Shown here one piece after another: positions 1-11,282 of a stretch of DNA of 64,000 nt (positions within the stretch are counted from its first letter, which is position 1; the number at the start of each line of letters is the position of its first letter). The DNA comes from Physcomitrium patens (lineage: Eukaryota > Streptophyta > Bryopsida > Funariales > Funariaceae). The stretch covers positions 10,406,567 through 10,470,566 of the forward strand of contig NC_037253.1 of NCBI RefSeq assembly GCF_000002425.4. Reading direction: 5' to 3'. The translations under genes and the position numbers were made by a program. Below the pieces are notes generated by a model that worked only from the letters and a program-made list of their open reading frames with translations, ran no database searches and was not told the origin of the DNA.

Positions 1-448
1 CCCCATCTTTGCCATGAATCCAGAACCTTTTTCACCTCGTATTCTTCGTGGTTCTCTATTTCTATGCTAGGTGGTGGACATTGTACTCTTCCAGGAAAAG
101 ACGATTCTCGATAAGGCTCCAACAAAGAAACATGAAAGACAGGATGTACCTTCATAGTAGCTGGTAACTCCAGACGATACGCTACAGGATTGATCTGCTT
201 CTAGATAACAAATGGTCTCAATCTCCGATAGTCCAATTTGTCACATGGCCGCTTAGTCTTAATATTTCGTCGAAGCAGCCAAACTTTGTCTCCAATCGTG
301 AATTTAGGTGCCTGATTTCGAAATTTGTCCGCAGACGCCTTGTAAGATTCTTGAGCAGTTTGCAATTGAAGCTTCAATGTAGTTTGAAGCTGCGAAAGCT
401 CCTTCACCAATCCTTCAGCTGCCGGATTGTTAATCGTTGACAAACTCC
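1..448 (-). pseudogene. Element B: integrase C-terminus and chromodomain, partial
   Basis: This is the 3' end of the B pol gene. The rest lies from 6,822 rightward, because element A is inserted between them. Reading the minus strand from 448, it encodes the end of the integrase core, then the GPY/F module (KVWLLRRNIKT, DKLDYRRLRPF), the [12 protein letters not shown] motif and the start of a chromodomain ([13 protein letters not shown]) that runs off the window edge. One in-frame TAG interrupts it near 200, just after RRLRPFVI. In related integrases the GPY/F module and chromodomain bind DNA or chromatin and steer integration. The join to 6,822 is supported by the 5-bp duplication ACTCC at 444-448 and 6,822-6,826. 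The 3' LTR of B lies outside the window. Confidence 0.85.
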
Positions 449-1000
449 TATCAAGGACAAAGACTCGATGAGGAAAAATATAAACCAAAAGGCTATCTCG
501 ATATAATAAGTCAAAATATAAACAAGTAGGTATATTAAAAGGAAACTGGAATGGCTATTGCCACAAGACAAGAAACTAAAGACTCTTGAACCTGGACTAG
601 AAGCAAGAAAGAAGTTGACAAGAGTGAAGAAGCCTTCACTCTTGTCTCTATATATACTATCTAACTAGGGGCTACGTGGCGACGTTCTATAGGACCTCCA
701 ATATGTGTTGACTTTGTAGGACACATGCCTTGACTTACAAGGCAAGTTTTTCTACGTGTGGGCCACATAGTTAGCTTGATCTTCAAGCTAACAACATGTG
801 TGGCACATGGCCAACTTGTTGACCACGTTTCTAATCCAAAAAGTCAATTAAAGACACCTATGAAGTCAAAGCAGCGTCTAGGAAGTTTCTAGGAAGCTTC
901 TATATTAAATATTATAGAATTAACTTACTTTTATCTACTTTTACTTACTTCTACCTATTTCTATATGTAATTATTAGCTTACATGATTATGGCCGTGACA
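449..1000 (-). repeat. Element A 3' LTR (552 bp)
   Basis: This LTR pairs with 6,270-6,821 and differs at four sites. The outer terminal TG has become TA (position 450). Positions 612 and 889 carry the same bases as the 3' LTR of element C, while the A 5' LTR carries the same bases as the C 5' LTR. Confidence 0.95.
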
Positions 1001-1041
1001 TTACCCCCCCTTCTAGAGACGAGTTCCACGAAGAGCGGTCA

Positions 1042-1464
1042 TCATATGTTGAGGAAATCTATGATGCGACGAATTGTATTCGCCACATACTCTGATCTCT
1101 GTTCTCTTCGAAGATGATTGATAGGGCCTCTCAACCATCGGTAGTGTCCCATACCAGGGCGGGAAGACCACCCAGTTATTTGATCATTATTGAGGCCTTC
1201 ATAACTTCCTTCGAATAGAATATTCGGAACACCATCAGGAGTTGTTCCTACCTCTAGCAAAATCACCAAACATCGGGAGTCCCTTCCCAAATCATGATAC
1301 CAAACGCGTTGTATCTCACCATCTGTTCGAGGAAGAACATGTCGTTCTTGAAGATCTTCATCTCGATTGCGTCGTCTTGAAGGTTGTGAGAATCGTAATG
1401 TCTCGTCCGGCAGGTCAGCAAACGAAGGTTCTTGAGTTGAATCTGCTGGTTGTTGGCTCTCCAT
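1042..1464 (-). CDS. Element A ORF3, 140-aa protein of unknown function
   Basis: This intact ORF lies between the chromodomain end of pol and the 3' LTR, with its own ATG after a gap of about 95 nt. The product is hydrophilic and basic, with no signal peptide or membrane segment, so it is not an envelope protein although it occupies the env position. Recognisable blocks are an acidic/basic N-terminus (ADLPDETLRF, SQPSRRRNRDEDLQER), a central IQRVWYHDLGRDSRCLVILL strand-like segment, and a C-terminal GMGHYRWLRGPINHLRREQR block ending in a probable helix. It differs from the copy in element C by one Gly/Glu change. Related reading frames occur in D and F, and it is missing in E. I recognise no family. 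A regulatory or nucleic-acid-binding accessory protein is one guess. Confidence 0.8.
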   Translation of the reverse strand: MESQQPADSTQEPSFADLPDETLRFSQPSRRRNRDEDLQERHVLPRTDGEIQRVWYHDLGRDSRCLVILLEVGTTPDGVPNILFEGSYEGLNNDQITGWSSRPGMGHYRWLRGPINHLRREQRSEYVANTIRRIIDFLNI

Positions 1465-1558
1465 CTAATTAGCGTCACAAATGCAAAGAAGTTACAAACA
1501 AGGATAGAAAATTGAATGTTATCTTGCCTCAATCTTGTCTCTTTTATAAGAGAGATTT

Positions 1559-4500
1559 TCATCTTGGTTTTGATGGATGTCGTTGATGAAAAACTTTGAC
1601 TTTAGTTGATGCATTTGCTAGATTCCTGGATGGCTCCCATGTGCGTTCACTAATATCATATCCGCGCCAATGAACAAGATATTCCAGCTTATTTCGGCGC
1701 CGCCTTGAGTCTAATATCTCTTCCACCTCAAATTCTTCATTATTATCTACTTCTATAGGAGGCGGTGGCATTTGTCTTCTTCCTTGTATATCCACTGTCT
1801 TATATGGTTCAAGAAGAGATACGTGGAATACAGGATGGATCTTCATTGACTCTAGTAGATGTAACCGATATGCAACTAGGTTGATCTGTTCAGAAACAGA
1901 AAAGGGGCCAAGCCTACGATAGTCCAACTTGTCACAAGGTCGAGTAGTCTTGATATTGCGACGAAGTAGCCATACCTTATCACCGACGTTGATCTGTGGT
2001 TGCTCCTTACGATATAGATCTGCGTTTATCTTTTGTCGTTCTTGAGCTTCCTTCAATTATGTCTTCATTATTGCATGTAACTCTGACAACCGATTTGCCA
2101 TATCCTCTGCTGCAGGATTATCAACTTTTGAAAAATCAAAAGTATCAAGTCGTGGATGATAGCCATAATTGGCAAAGAAAGGTATTTGTTGCGTGGAAGA
2201 ATGTACCGTATTATTATAAGCAAACTCTGCCAATGGCAGAAGGGTTGTCCAATCATCTTGTTGGTAGTTGATAGTACACCTTAAATATTGCTCCAAGACT
2301 TGGTTTACGCGCTCTGTTTGTCCATCAGTTTGAGGATGAAAAGCCGAAGATAGTTTTATGTCCACTTTTAAAATCTTGAAAAGGGTCCTCCAAAATCTTG
2401 ACACAAATTGAGTTCCCCTATCCGATATGATATCTTTAGGTAATCCATGATAGCGATAGATATTATCAATGAAAAGCTTAGCTGTTTCTTCACCTGTGAT
2501 AGATTTTGTACATGGCACAAAATGTGCCATCTTGGTGAAACGATCTACTATCACAAATATAGAATCATAAGATCTTGAGCTTGGAAGATCTGTGATGAAA
2601 TTCATAGAAACAGAAGACCATGGTTGTTCTGGTATAGGTAATGGCTGAAGAAGTCCGTAAGGTCGATGACGAGGAATTTTTGATCTTGAACAAATATCAC
2701 ATGATTGTACAAAGTCTTTGACTGACTTCCACATTTGTGGCCACCAAAAATCTCTTGATATGAGTTCCAAAGTCTTATTATATCCAAAGTACCCTGCTGC
2801 TGGAAAGTCATGACGTGCTTGAAGAACACGTAAACGTGCTTCTCCTTCTGGAACATATAGGCGTCCTTCAAAATATAATAGATTATTCTTGAACTCAAAC
2901 TTAGAAGGATCATGAGACTTGGAAGAATTATTCTCGATATCATAAACAAGAGGGTCTGAGGACATACTGGACTGGATTTGCTTGAGAAAAGTTGAATCAA
3001 CAGTCAATGTTGATTTCATTGCTCGGAGATGAAATTGCTCCGGTTTCAAGAGGACCGTTCTTTGTTGCTCAAAAGCTGCATCTCCTTCTTTTGGTGCAAA
3101 ATAAGAACGTCTAGATAGGGCATCGGATAAACCTTGTTGTTTTCCTGGCCGATAAGTGATAATGAACTCGAATCTTGACAAAGACATACTCCAACGAGCT
3201 TGACGATGATTCAACATGCGTGCTGACATGAAATACTCGAGGTTCTTGTGATCTGTATACATAGTGACTGGACTAGAAGCGCCTTCTAGATAATGACGCC
3301 ATTCTTGAAAAGAATCCACGATCGCAAGAAGTTCTTTATCGTGGATCTCATAATTGATCTCGGCTACTGAGAATTTTCTTGAATGAAAAGCTATCGGATG
3401 AAGTTTGTCATCTGTTCCCATTTGTGATAAAACTGCACCCAAGGCAAAATCTAATGCATCTGTTTCCATAAAAAATACCTTGGAAAAGTCAACACGATAT
3501 AAGACTGGTGCAGAGACAAACGATGTCTTCAAGGCTTCAAATGCTGCTTCCGCTTCTTGATTCCATTGAAATTTATCTTTACTAGTCAAGCGTGTAAGTG
3601 GAGCTGCAACTCGTGAGAAATCTTTGATGAAGATCCGATAGTAATTGGCAAATCCCAAGAAACATTGGACATCTCTTACCGTCCTTGGAATCTTCCAATC
3701 CACGATTGTTTGGACTTTCTTAGAATCCATCATGAGACCATCATTTGAAATGATGTATCCTAAAAAGTCAACTTGAGTAGTGTGAAATACACACTTTTCC
3801 ATCTTGGCGTATAATCCTGCATCTCTAAGTTTTTGTAATACTTGACGAACATGTATTTCATGTTCTTTGACGTTCTTGGAATAGATCAGGATATCGTCTA
3901 GATAGCAGACGACAAAATTGTCTAAGAATTCACGAAATACATCATTCATGAGATGTTGAAAAGCAGCTGGTGCATTCGTGAGTCCAAAGGGCATGACATT
4001 ATATTCGAAATGTCCATACCTGGTTCGAAACGCAGTCTTCCATTCATCTCCTTCTTTGATCCGTACTAGATTATATGCTCCTCTTAGATCTATTTTTGTA
4101 TAGATCTTAGCTTGATTCAATTGGTCAAGGAGTCCTGATATCAAAGGTAATGGATACCTGTTCTTAATTGTGATCTTGTTGAGTCCTCGATAATCAACAC
4201 ACATTCGTAAAGATCCATCTTTTTTCTTTACGAATAGAATTGGAGCTCCTGCTGGAGATTTTGAATGGCGTATGAAATTCTTCGCTAAATTCTCGTCAAT
4301 ATATGTCTTGAGTTGAGCAAACTCATCTTGCGATAAACTGTAAATTGGTCCAAATGGTGGCTGAGTTCCTTCCTTGAGGTCGATTGAACAATCATATGGA
4401 TGATGCTCAGGAAGAATATCTACATTCTTTTTCTCAAAAACGTCTTGATACTCCTGATATTGACTTGGAATGCCACTTGAAGTCTTTACGTTTTCAGAAA

Positions 4501-5047
4501 TAGGTGCAGCATAAATAGCAAAAGTTGATCCTTCTTTTGCTGCGTGTATAAATGCTTTTGCACCTATCAGTACGGGTTTTACTGTACTAGACTTATAATT
4601 TTTTACTTGGTTGGTAGAACTATTAATAACGCTTTTGGAAAAGTCAAGTTTACGCAAATTCCAATCTATTCGAGGGTTATATTTTTCTAGCCAAGATAAA
4701 CCTAAAATAACTGGATTGGACGGGGATTTAATTATGTTAAAAGCTATGTAGCTATCATGACCGTCTATTGTTACTTTTATAGGATGAGTTTCATGAGTGA
4801 CATCTCCAGAAGACAAGGGACGACCATCTATGACTTCTACATGTACTGGTTTAGGTTTCTGTACAAAGGGTATTTTACGACTTTTAACAAATTGTTCATC
4901 TAAAAAACATGCTGAGGCTCCCGAATCTAATAAAGCAGAGGCTTTGTAATTCTTAGGTCCTAAATATAAGTCTATTATAAAATAAGGAGAGGGTTCTGAG
5001 TAGAGGATAGGACCTTCATTAGGAATTGTACAAGGTTCCAGCTGCAC
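1559..5047 (-). pseudogene. Element A pol: protease-RT-RNase H-integrase-chromodomain, defective
   Basis: The pol frame is -1 relative to gag and opens upstream of 5,047 without an ATG. Domains in order are aspartic protease (LLDSGASACFLDE), reverse transcriptase (CVDYRGLNK, MPFGLTNAP, VCYLDDILIYS), RNase H (METDALDFALG), integrase zinc finger and DDE core, GPY/F module and chromodomain (EFEVEEILDSRRRR, YLVHWRGYDISERTWEP). The RT looks intact. The integrase does not: the second zinc-ligand His is Tyr (GYFG, codon 2,789-2,791), the first catalytic Asp is Asn (SMNFITDLP, codon 2,600-2,602), and a TAA at 2,057-2,059 cuts off the GPY/F and chromodomain part (1,559-2,056, same frame). All three defects are shared with element C. 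Each looks like a C-to-T or G-to-A change. The product would normally make and insert the cDNA. Confidence 0.9.
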
Positions 5048-5127
5048 GGTCCCTATTGTAGCTGGACGAATCCGTTTTCCGACATGTTGTCTTCTTTGAC
5101 CGTCGTACCCCTCATTTTATAGTTGCG

Positions 5128-6057
5128 TTATTTCTTTGGACAATATTGAGCAGTGTGCTTAGGTTCTCCGCAATATAAACATAATCCTTCTTGACGACGA
5201 CGAATCTTTTCTTGCTTAATTAGAGGTTTAAAACGTACCGCGTCAATTTGCATGTCTTCTACTTTCGAATGTACGTTTGGCAAAGATGTTGATGTTGCCA
5301 TTGAGTAATAACGTTGAGGTTCCCGTGAATGATTCTCAGATCGAAATTCAAAAAGTCGATTATCACATTTTACCGCAAAATCGATTGCTTGACTCAAAGT
5401 TTGAGGATCAGGTAAGTTGAGCATCAATTTCTTTACTTCGTATTGCAATCCATAAAGAAATTGACTGATGAGTGCAGCATCATCCCACTTGATGTCAATT
5501 GCAAGTTATCAAAATTGTGAAGCATATACTGTTACTGAGCGATTTTCTTGTCGCAGAATTCGGATCTTATTTGTTGCAACACGAGTTGCATCGTGTTCAC
5601 CATACATAGATCGAAACTCCGCCAAAAAAGCTTCCAAATTGTCCAATATTGGATTTTGTTGTTCAAGAAAAGACGAAAACCACGATAATGCAGAACCAGA
5701 AAGTAGAGTGCCAATAAACCTGACTTGTGATCCTGGAGTTGGATAGCTTTGCGGTTGAAGTTCAATTGCCAATTGTACTTGATTGATGAACCCTCGAAAC
5801 TTTGATCTCGTACCATCAAATTTCTCAGGTAAGGCAATTCTTGGTTCTCTAGTGCTTATAGGGTGTTGTACAATTGGAGAAGGAACGTGATTTGTTGTAG
5901 ATGTTGAAGCAGCTCCGATCATCTCTATATCTCCACTTTCTGCTATTCTTGTTCTTTCATGTGTTGGTAAATTGAGTTGATGCATCGCAAGCATTAACTC
6001 CCTCATTTGCTCTTGCATTTGTGTCATTGCACTCTTCATTTCAACAAGTTCTGCCAT
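5128..6057 (-). pseudogene. Element A gag with nonsense codons
   Basis: This is the capsid/nucleocapsid gene, starting at the ATG at 6,057 (MAELVEMKS). It has a central capsid-like region (LPEKFDGTRSKFRGF, WFSSFLEQQNP) and one CCHC zinc knuckle (CLYCGEPKHTAQYC) for RNA binding. Compared with the intact copy in C, two adjacent codons near 5,505 have become TGA and TAA (Arg, Gln), and the codon after KK near 5,128 has become TAA. The pattern fits deamination of C on either strand. The product would be truncated in the capsid region, so particles would have to come from another copy. Confidence 0.9.
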
Positions 6058-6141
6058 AATGACACTAAGAAGAAAAATTTGTTTGATATTGCTCAAGACA
6101 AAAGAAAAGAAAGACTTGATAACAAAGAAGATACTAAGAAC

Positions 6142-6248
6142 AATATCAGTTTAGAAGTGGGTAATCCGCAAACTTCTAATACGCTTATGTCTTGTCAAGA
6201 GAAAGGGGTAATCCACTCTTACTCAAGAAAAAACAAAGCTCTGATATT
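6142..6248 (-). other. Element A structured leader module
   Basis: The closing arms AATATCAG (6,142-6,149) and CTGATATT (6,241-6,248) are perfectly complementary. They enclose two hairpins whose loops contain GGATTACCC on the element strand. The layout is identical to the module in element C at 15,147-15,254, described there. Confidence 0.75.
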
Positions 6249-6256
6249 GTAAGTGT

Positions 6257-6267
6257 ACTCTTGTCAA
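6257..6267 (-). other. Element A self-priming primer-binding site
   Basis: On the element strand this reads TTGACAAGAGT, 2 nt after the end of the 5' LTR. It is the exact complement of ACTCTTGTCAA at the predicted RNA 5' end in the LTR. See the site in element C. Confidence 0.75.
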
Positions 6268-6269
6268 TC

Positions 6270-6821
6270 TGTCAAGGACAAAGACTCGATGAGGAAAAAT
6301 ATACACCAAAAGGCTATCTCGATATAATAAGTCAAAATATAAACAAGTAGGTATATTAAAAGGAAACTGGAATGGCTATTGCCACAAGACAAGAAACTAA
6401 AGACTCTTGAACCTGGACTAGAAGCAAGAAAGGAGTTGACAAGAGTGAAGAAGCCTTCACTCTTGTCTCTATATATACTATCTAACTAGGGGCTACGTGG
6501 CGACGTTCTATAGGACCTCCAATATGTGTTGACTTTGTAGGACACATGCCTTGACTTACAAGGCAAGTTTTTCTACGTGTGGGCCACATAGTTAGCTTGA
6601 TCTTCAAGCTAACAACATGTGTGGCACATGGCCAACTTGTTGACCACGTTTCTAATCCAAAAAGTCAATTAAAGACACCTATGAAGTCAAAGCAGCGTCT
6701 AGGAAGTTTTTAGGAAGCTTCTATATTAAATATTATAGAATTAACTTACTTTTATCTACTTTTACTTACTTCTACCTATTTCTATATGTAATTATTAGCT
6801 TACATGATTATGGCCGTGACA
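6270..6821 (-). repeat. Element A 5' LTR (552 bp)
   Basis: It runs from TGTCACGG to TTGACA on the element strand and has the TATA box and RNA start seen in C. It matches the 3' LTR except at four positions. Positions 6,433 and 6,710 agree with the 5' LTR of element C rather than with its own 3' LTR. Confidence 0.95.
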
Positions 6822-9794
6822 ACTCCATAAGTCAAGCTTCGGATGGTATCCATAATTGGAAAAAAATGGCGTTTGTTGAGTTGACGCATGAAGGGTGTTG
6901 TTATATGCGAACTCGGCTAGCACTAGATATGCAGGCCAATCATCTTGTTGATAGTTGATGGTGCAACGTAAATATTGCTCTAAAACTTGATTCACTCGTT
7001 CTGTTTGGCCGTCCGTTTGAGGATGAAATGCTGAAGAAAGCTTGATATCCACCTTCAATATTTCAAAAAGAGATTTCCAAAACTTTGACACAAACTGGGT
7101 TCCTCGATCCGATACGATATCATCTAGTAGACCATGATATCGATACACATTATCAAGAAAGAGTCTTGCTGTGTCTTCGCTTGACGATGTCTTCTTGCAA
7201 GGGACAAAATGTGCCATCTTTGTAAGCCGATCTACGACAACAAAAATGCTGTCAAATGAATTCGATGGTGGTAGATCCGTAATAAAGTCCATGGAAACCG
7301 AAGACCATGGTCGGCGCGGAATAGGCAATGGCTGTAGAAGTCCATAAGGCCGATGTCGAGGGTTTTTGGATCTTGAACAAATGTCACAAGATACAACAAA
7401 ATCTTTCACATCCTTCCACATTTGAGGCGACCAGAAATCGCGGGAAATAAGTTCCAAGGTCTTATTGAATCCAAAATGTCCCGCAGTTGGAAAGTCATGA
7501 CGAGATTGAAGAACTCGGAGTCGTGTTGGCCCTTTTGGGATATACAACCGCTCTTCGAAATATACTAGATCTCCTTCCATCTTGAATTTATCATTACTAA
7601 CATGTTGCTTGATATCAAGGGCTAGAGAATCTTCAATGGTTGCGGCCCGTACCTGGTCGAGGAAGTCAGCATCAATTCGTACAATAGCTGCGTTGAGTCG
7701 AAATTTCTCTGGCTTCAACAATGTCGTGCACTGTTGATCAAATGCTGCATCTCCAGCCTTTGGCGCGAGATATGATCTCCTTGATAATGCATCGGACAAC
7801 CCTTGTTACTTCCCAGGCCGATAAGTAATAACAAAGTCGAACCTGGATAGCGACATACTCCACCGAGCTTGACGCCGATTCAAAACCTGAGCCGACATAA
7901 AATACTCTAAATTCTTGTGATCCGTATATACGGTCACTAGATGTGCAGTTCCTTCGAGAAAGTGGCGCCACTCTTGGAAAGAATCTACTATAGCAAGGAG
8001 TTCCTTATTGTGGATCTCATAGTTGATCTCAGCAGCAGAGAATTTTCGAGAATAGAACGCAACTGGATGGAGCTTCTCATCTATGCCCATCTGTGAAAGT
8101 ACAGCTCCCAAAGCAAAATCCGAAGCATCTGTCTCCAAATAAAAGGCCTTTGTAAAGTCCGGATGTACCAAGATTGGAGCTGTAGTAAATACCATCTTCA
8201 AGTCTTGGAATGCTTTTTCTGCAATAGGTCCCCATTCGAGCTTGTCCTTGCACGTTAACCGAGTGAGGGGGGCAGCAACTTGAGAATAATTCTTGATGAA
8301 GATCCGATAGTAGTTAGTAAATCCAAGAAAACATTGTACGTCCCTAACCGTCTTCGGAACTTCCCAAGACATGATTGCTTCCACCTTCTTTGGATCCATC
8401 TTCAATCCTTCTGTAGTCGCGATGAATCCCAAAAACTCCATCTCAGTTTGGTGAAATAAGCACTTCTCCAATTTGGCATAGAGTCCTCGCTCCCATAGTT
8501 TTTTGAGTACTAGACGAACGTGCTTCTCATGTTCTTCCTCGTTCTTAGAAAATATCAAAATATCATCTAGATAGATGACAACAAAATCGTCTAGATGCTC
8601 TCGAAAGATGTCATTCATCATGTGTTGAAAGACCGCTAGAGCATTAGTAAGACCAAATGGCATGACATTGTATTCAAAATGGCCATACCTTGTTTGAAAA
8701 GTTGTCTTCCATTCATCTCCTTTCTTGATTCGCACAAGGTTGTAAGCTCCCCTTAGGTCAATCTTTGTAAAGATCCTTGCACGCCCAAGTTGTTCTAGAA
8801 GATCAGAGATCAAAGGCAGTGGGTAGCGATTCTTTTTTGTCACCTTGTTGAGACCTCGATAGTCCACGCACATCCGTAGTGAGCCATCTTTCTTCTTCAC
8901 AAATAAAATTGGTGCCCCAGCTGGCGACTTCGAATGACGGATGAAGTTCTTGGCTAGATTCTCGTCAATGTACTTTCGCAACTCAGTCAACTCCGTCTGC
9001 GACAAATTGTAGATTGGTCCAAAAGGTGGTTGTGCTCCTTCTTGCAATTCAATGGCACAGTCATAGGGTCGATGCTCAGGCAGCATATCAGCATTCTTCT
9101 TTTCAAAGACATCTTTGAATTCTTCATACTGCTTTGGAATAACCAAAGTCGGAGTTGCATCTTCTCGAGTCGGAGTTGCAAAGATGACAAGAGGTGTATT
9201 TTGCTTGGCTTCTTTCATGAAAGCCCTTGCACCTATAAACAAGGATTTGTTTCTAGACATTGTCTTGGCAGATTCCACCTTCAAGGAGTTTGTTAGAAAT
9301 GTCACTTTCCGCAACTTCCAATCTATCAATGGATTATATCTATCAAGCCAAGATAGTCCCAAAATGATAGGACATGAAGGGGTCTTGATAACATTAAACA
9401 CAATATTGCTCTCATGGTTTTCAAGATGTACCTTCAATGGTTTAGTTTCATGGATAACATTGCCCGAAGACAATGGTCGTCCATCTATGACTTCTACATG
9501 GACAAGCTTAAGTTTCTTTACAAGAGAAATATTGTGAAGCTTGGCAAACTCTTCATCTATAAAGCAAGCGGATGCACCCGAGTCTAATAAAGCATCGACT
9601 TGTAGTTCTTGAATACCCAGATGTAAAGGTACCATAAAACAATCTGAAGGTTGAGCTGAGAGAAAGGGACCTTGATTAATTTTGGATGTTGAGATGTCCA
9701 GCCGCACGGTCCCTATTGTGGCTGGGCGTCCTTGTTTTCCTGCATGCTTGTACTCCTGAGTCTTGTTGTTTGAGGCTTCTGTTTCTTCCGACAA
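6822..9794 (-). pseudogene. Element B pol: protease-RT-RNase H-integrase
   Basis: The frame overlaps gag by about 80 nt in -1 phase and has no ATG near its start, so it is probably made as a Gag-Pol fusion. It contains protease (LLDSGASACFIDEEF), RT (CVDYRGLNKVTKKNRYP, VVIYLDDILIFS), RNase H (LETDASDFALGAVL, with catalytic Asp), the integrase zinc finger with both His (HDFPTAGHFG) and CDIC, and the complete DDE core (SMDFITDLP, SDRGTQF, TERVNQ). One codon, the Gln after TYRPGK, is TAA (7,806-7,808). The sequence is broken at 6,822 by element A and resumes at 448. Apart from these two defects and a TAG near 200 it reads through. It is the best reference for functional residues lost in A and C. 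Confidence 0.9.
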
Positions 9795-10762
9795 TCTACA
9801 GCTTTATGGCCCGCTTCTCCGCAATATAAACACAAGTTTTGTTCAAACCGTCGCTTCCTTTCCTTAGCTGTGAGGGGTTTGAAACGTACCGCATCAATTT
9901 GCATGGGTTCAGGATCTGTGGAGTGATTCTCTGGACCTTTTGAAAATGTAGCAAATGCTCCATCATTTCTCCAGCCTGATCGTCTTTCTTGTCGTAATTC
10001 AAAGAGGCGGTTGTCACAAATAATTGCCTGAGATATAAGTTCTTCTAAAGTATCCGCCTTAGGCATGGTGATCAATAAGTTCTTGACATCATCTCTCAGT
10101 CCATATCGAAATCGTGTCATGAACGCCTTATCATTCCAATCAAGGTCACATGTAAGCTGTTGAAATTTTGCAGCATAGATTGCAGTAGAACGTGATCCTT
10201 GTCGCAGATTTTGTATCTTTCTTTCAGCCACTCTTTCTCGATCGCTATCTCCAAACGCAGCAGTAAGTCTCTCTATGAAAGCCTCTAGGTCGTACAATAT
10301 TGGAGAATCCTTCTCCAATAGTGGAGCAAACCAAGAGCGAGCATTTCTTGATAGAAGAGTACCTATGAAAGCAATCTGGGTAAATCCATTCGGATAACGA
10401 GAAGGGTATAGGCGTAGGTAAAGCCATACTTGTTGCACAAAACCTCGAAAGTTGGCTCTTGTTCCGTCAAACTTGTCTGGCATACTCGCTTTTGGTTCTT
10501 TTGTACTAATCCTTGAAGTATCCATAGGGGTCGTATGTGACACATGTCTTGCTTCTCTCAGTCGAATAATCTCTTGTTGTAGGCTATGAATTTCGCGTCT
10601 AGCTTCTTTGGTCACTAGATCAATTTGAGGTTCTTTACTTGGATTGCAAAGAAATGCAATCTCCTTTCGTACACTATTCATAAGAGCTTGAAGATCTGCA
10701 AGAGTTGCCACTCTATTGTCTACTTGTGGAGATGCACTGTCTATGACCTGGTCTATTTCCAT
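9713..10762 (-). CDS. Element B Gag (349 aa)
   Basis: The ORF is intact from a true ATG (MEIDQVIDSAS). The N-terminal third has a predicted coiled-coil-like helix (EIHSLQQEIIRLREARHV). It is followed by the capsid region (MPDKFDGTRANFRGFVQQV, ARSWFAPLLEKDSP, IYAAKFQQLTCDLDWNDKAF) and a single CCHC knuckle near the C-terminus (CLYCGEAGHKAVDC). Gag would assemble the virus-like particle and package RNA. The stop is TAG in the sequence ACAATAGGGACC, which also forms the gag stop in C and D. The pol frame passes through this stop in -1 phase (coding RPATIGTV). I see no classical heptamer slippery site in the overlap, so how Pol is expressed is not settled. Confidence 0.92.
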   Translation of the reverse strand: MEIDQVIDSASPQVDNRVATLADLQALMNSVRKEIAFLCNPSKEPQIDLVTKEARREIHSLQQEIIRLREARHVSHTTPMDTSRISTKEPKASMPDKFDGTRANFRGFVQQVWLYLRLYPSRYPNGFTQIAFIGTLLSRNARSWFAPLLEKDSPILYDLEAFIERLTAAFGDSDRERVAERKIQNLRQGSRSTAIYAAKFQQLTCDLDWNDKAFMTRFRYGLRDDVKNLLITMPKADTLEELISQAIICDNRLFELRQERRSGWRNDGAFATFSKGPENHSTDPEPMQIDAVRFKPLTAKERKRRFEQNLCLYCGEAGHKAVDCRKKQKPQTTRLRSTSMQENKDAQPQ

Positions 10763-10884
10763 ATTTAGAGAATAGATGGATTAAAATTTTGAGAGAAGAA
10801 GAAATTGCTAAGTCTCTTGGAGAAAATTGTAGCACTACCTGTCACTAAAACCTACTCGGAGAAAAGAAAAAAAAAAACACTAAA
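10763..10884 (-). other. Element B leader, segment next to gag
   Basis: This is the untranslated segment between the gag ATG and the first stem-loop module. It is purine-rich on the plus strand and includes an A-rich run at 10,867-10,877. No motif beyond that is apparent. Confidence 0.5.
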
Positions 10885-11258
10885 CGATTTCAGTTTTAGA
10901 GGAGGGTAATCCGCAACCTCTAAAAATGCCTCAATGCTTTCGAGAAGAGGGGTAATCCGCACTCTATCAAGAAGGCAAAGCTCTGAAATCGATGTTAACA
11001 GTCTTTTCTACTAGCTATGCTAAACAAAAAGAAGGAATTAATATCAGTCCAAGAGAGGGTAATCCGCAACCCTTAGAACGCTCAAGTATCTCCAAGGAAA
11101 GGGGTAGTCCACTCTCTGCCTCAAAGAACTAAGCTCTGATATTGTGATTGAGAAAATATCAGTTTAGAGGAAGGTAATCCGCAACCACTAAAGCGCTAGA
11201 ATACCTTCAAGAAGAGGGGTAATCCGCTCTCAAACAAGAAGGATTCAGCTCTGATATT
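10885..11258 (-). other. Element B leader: three tandem stem-loop modules
   Basis: Three diverged copies occur at 10,885-10,991, 11,040-11,143 and 11,155-11,258. Each is bounded by complementary arms: CGATTTCAG/CTGAAATCG in the first, AATATCAG/CTGATATT in the second and third. Each encloses two hairpins whose loops read GGATTACC or close variants on the element strand. The best hairpin pairs TTTTAGAGG with CCTCTAAAA around the loop. The first copy's closing arms differ from the others by paired changes, which is the signature of a selected RNA structure. Element C has a single such module. Its function is unknown. Packaging, dimerisation, translation start or a role in reverse transcription are possible. 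Confidence 0.75.
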
Positions 11259-11269
11259 AAGATAAAGGT

Positions 11270-11280
11270 AGTCTCGACAA
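11270..11280 (-). other. Element B self-priming primer-binding site
   Basis: On the element strand this is TTGTCGAGACT, 2 nt from the LTR end. It perfectly complements AGTCTCGACAA at 11,408-11,418 in the LTR, which lies about 32 nt from the TATA box, where the RNA should start. The sequence differs from the C family site (TTGACAAGAGT) at several positions, and the LTR partner differs in the matching way. Confidence 0.78.
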
Positions 11281-11282
11281 AC

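Larger units (their letters stand above)
449..6821 (-). mobile_element. Element A: full-length Ty3/Gypsy chromodomain retrotransposon
   Basis: The element is complete at 6,373 bp, with two 552-bp LTRs and a perfect 5-bp target-site duplication, ACTCC (444-448 and 6,822-6,826). In minus-strand order it has 5' LTR, self-priming PBS, structured leader, gag, pol, ORF3, purine tract (1,001-1,014 region) and 3' LTR. I counted four LTR mismatches out of 552, so the insertion is recent. It lies inside the integrase gene of element B. It is almost identical to element C in the opposite orientation. Gag carries nonsense codons and the integrase has lost catalytic residues, so the copy is not autonomous. 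The RT, protease, chromodomain and ORF order match the Tf1/Tcn1-like chromovirus type. That lineage name is inference. Confidence 0.95.

Noticed and set aside
1042-1464. ORF3 as a retroviral envelope gene
   Set aside because: No signal peptide, no transmembrane segment and no glycoprotein-like Cys pattern. Only the position is env-like.
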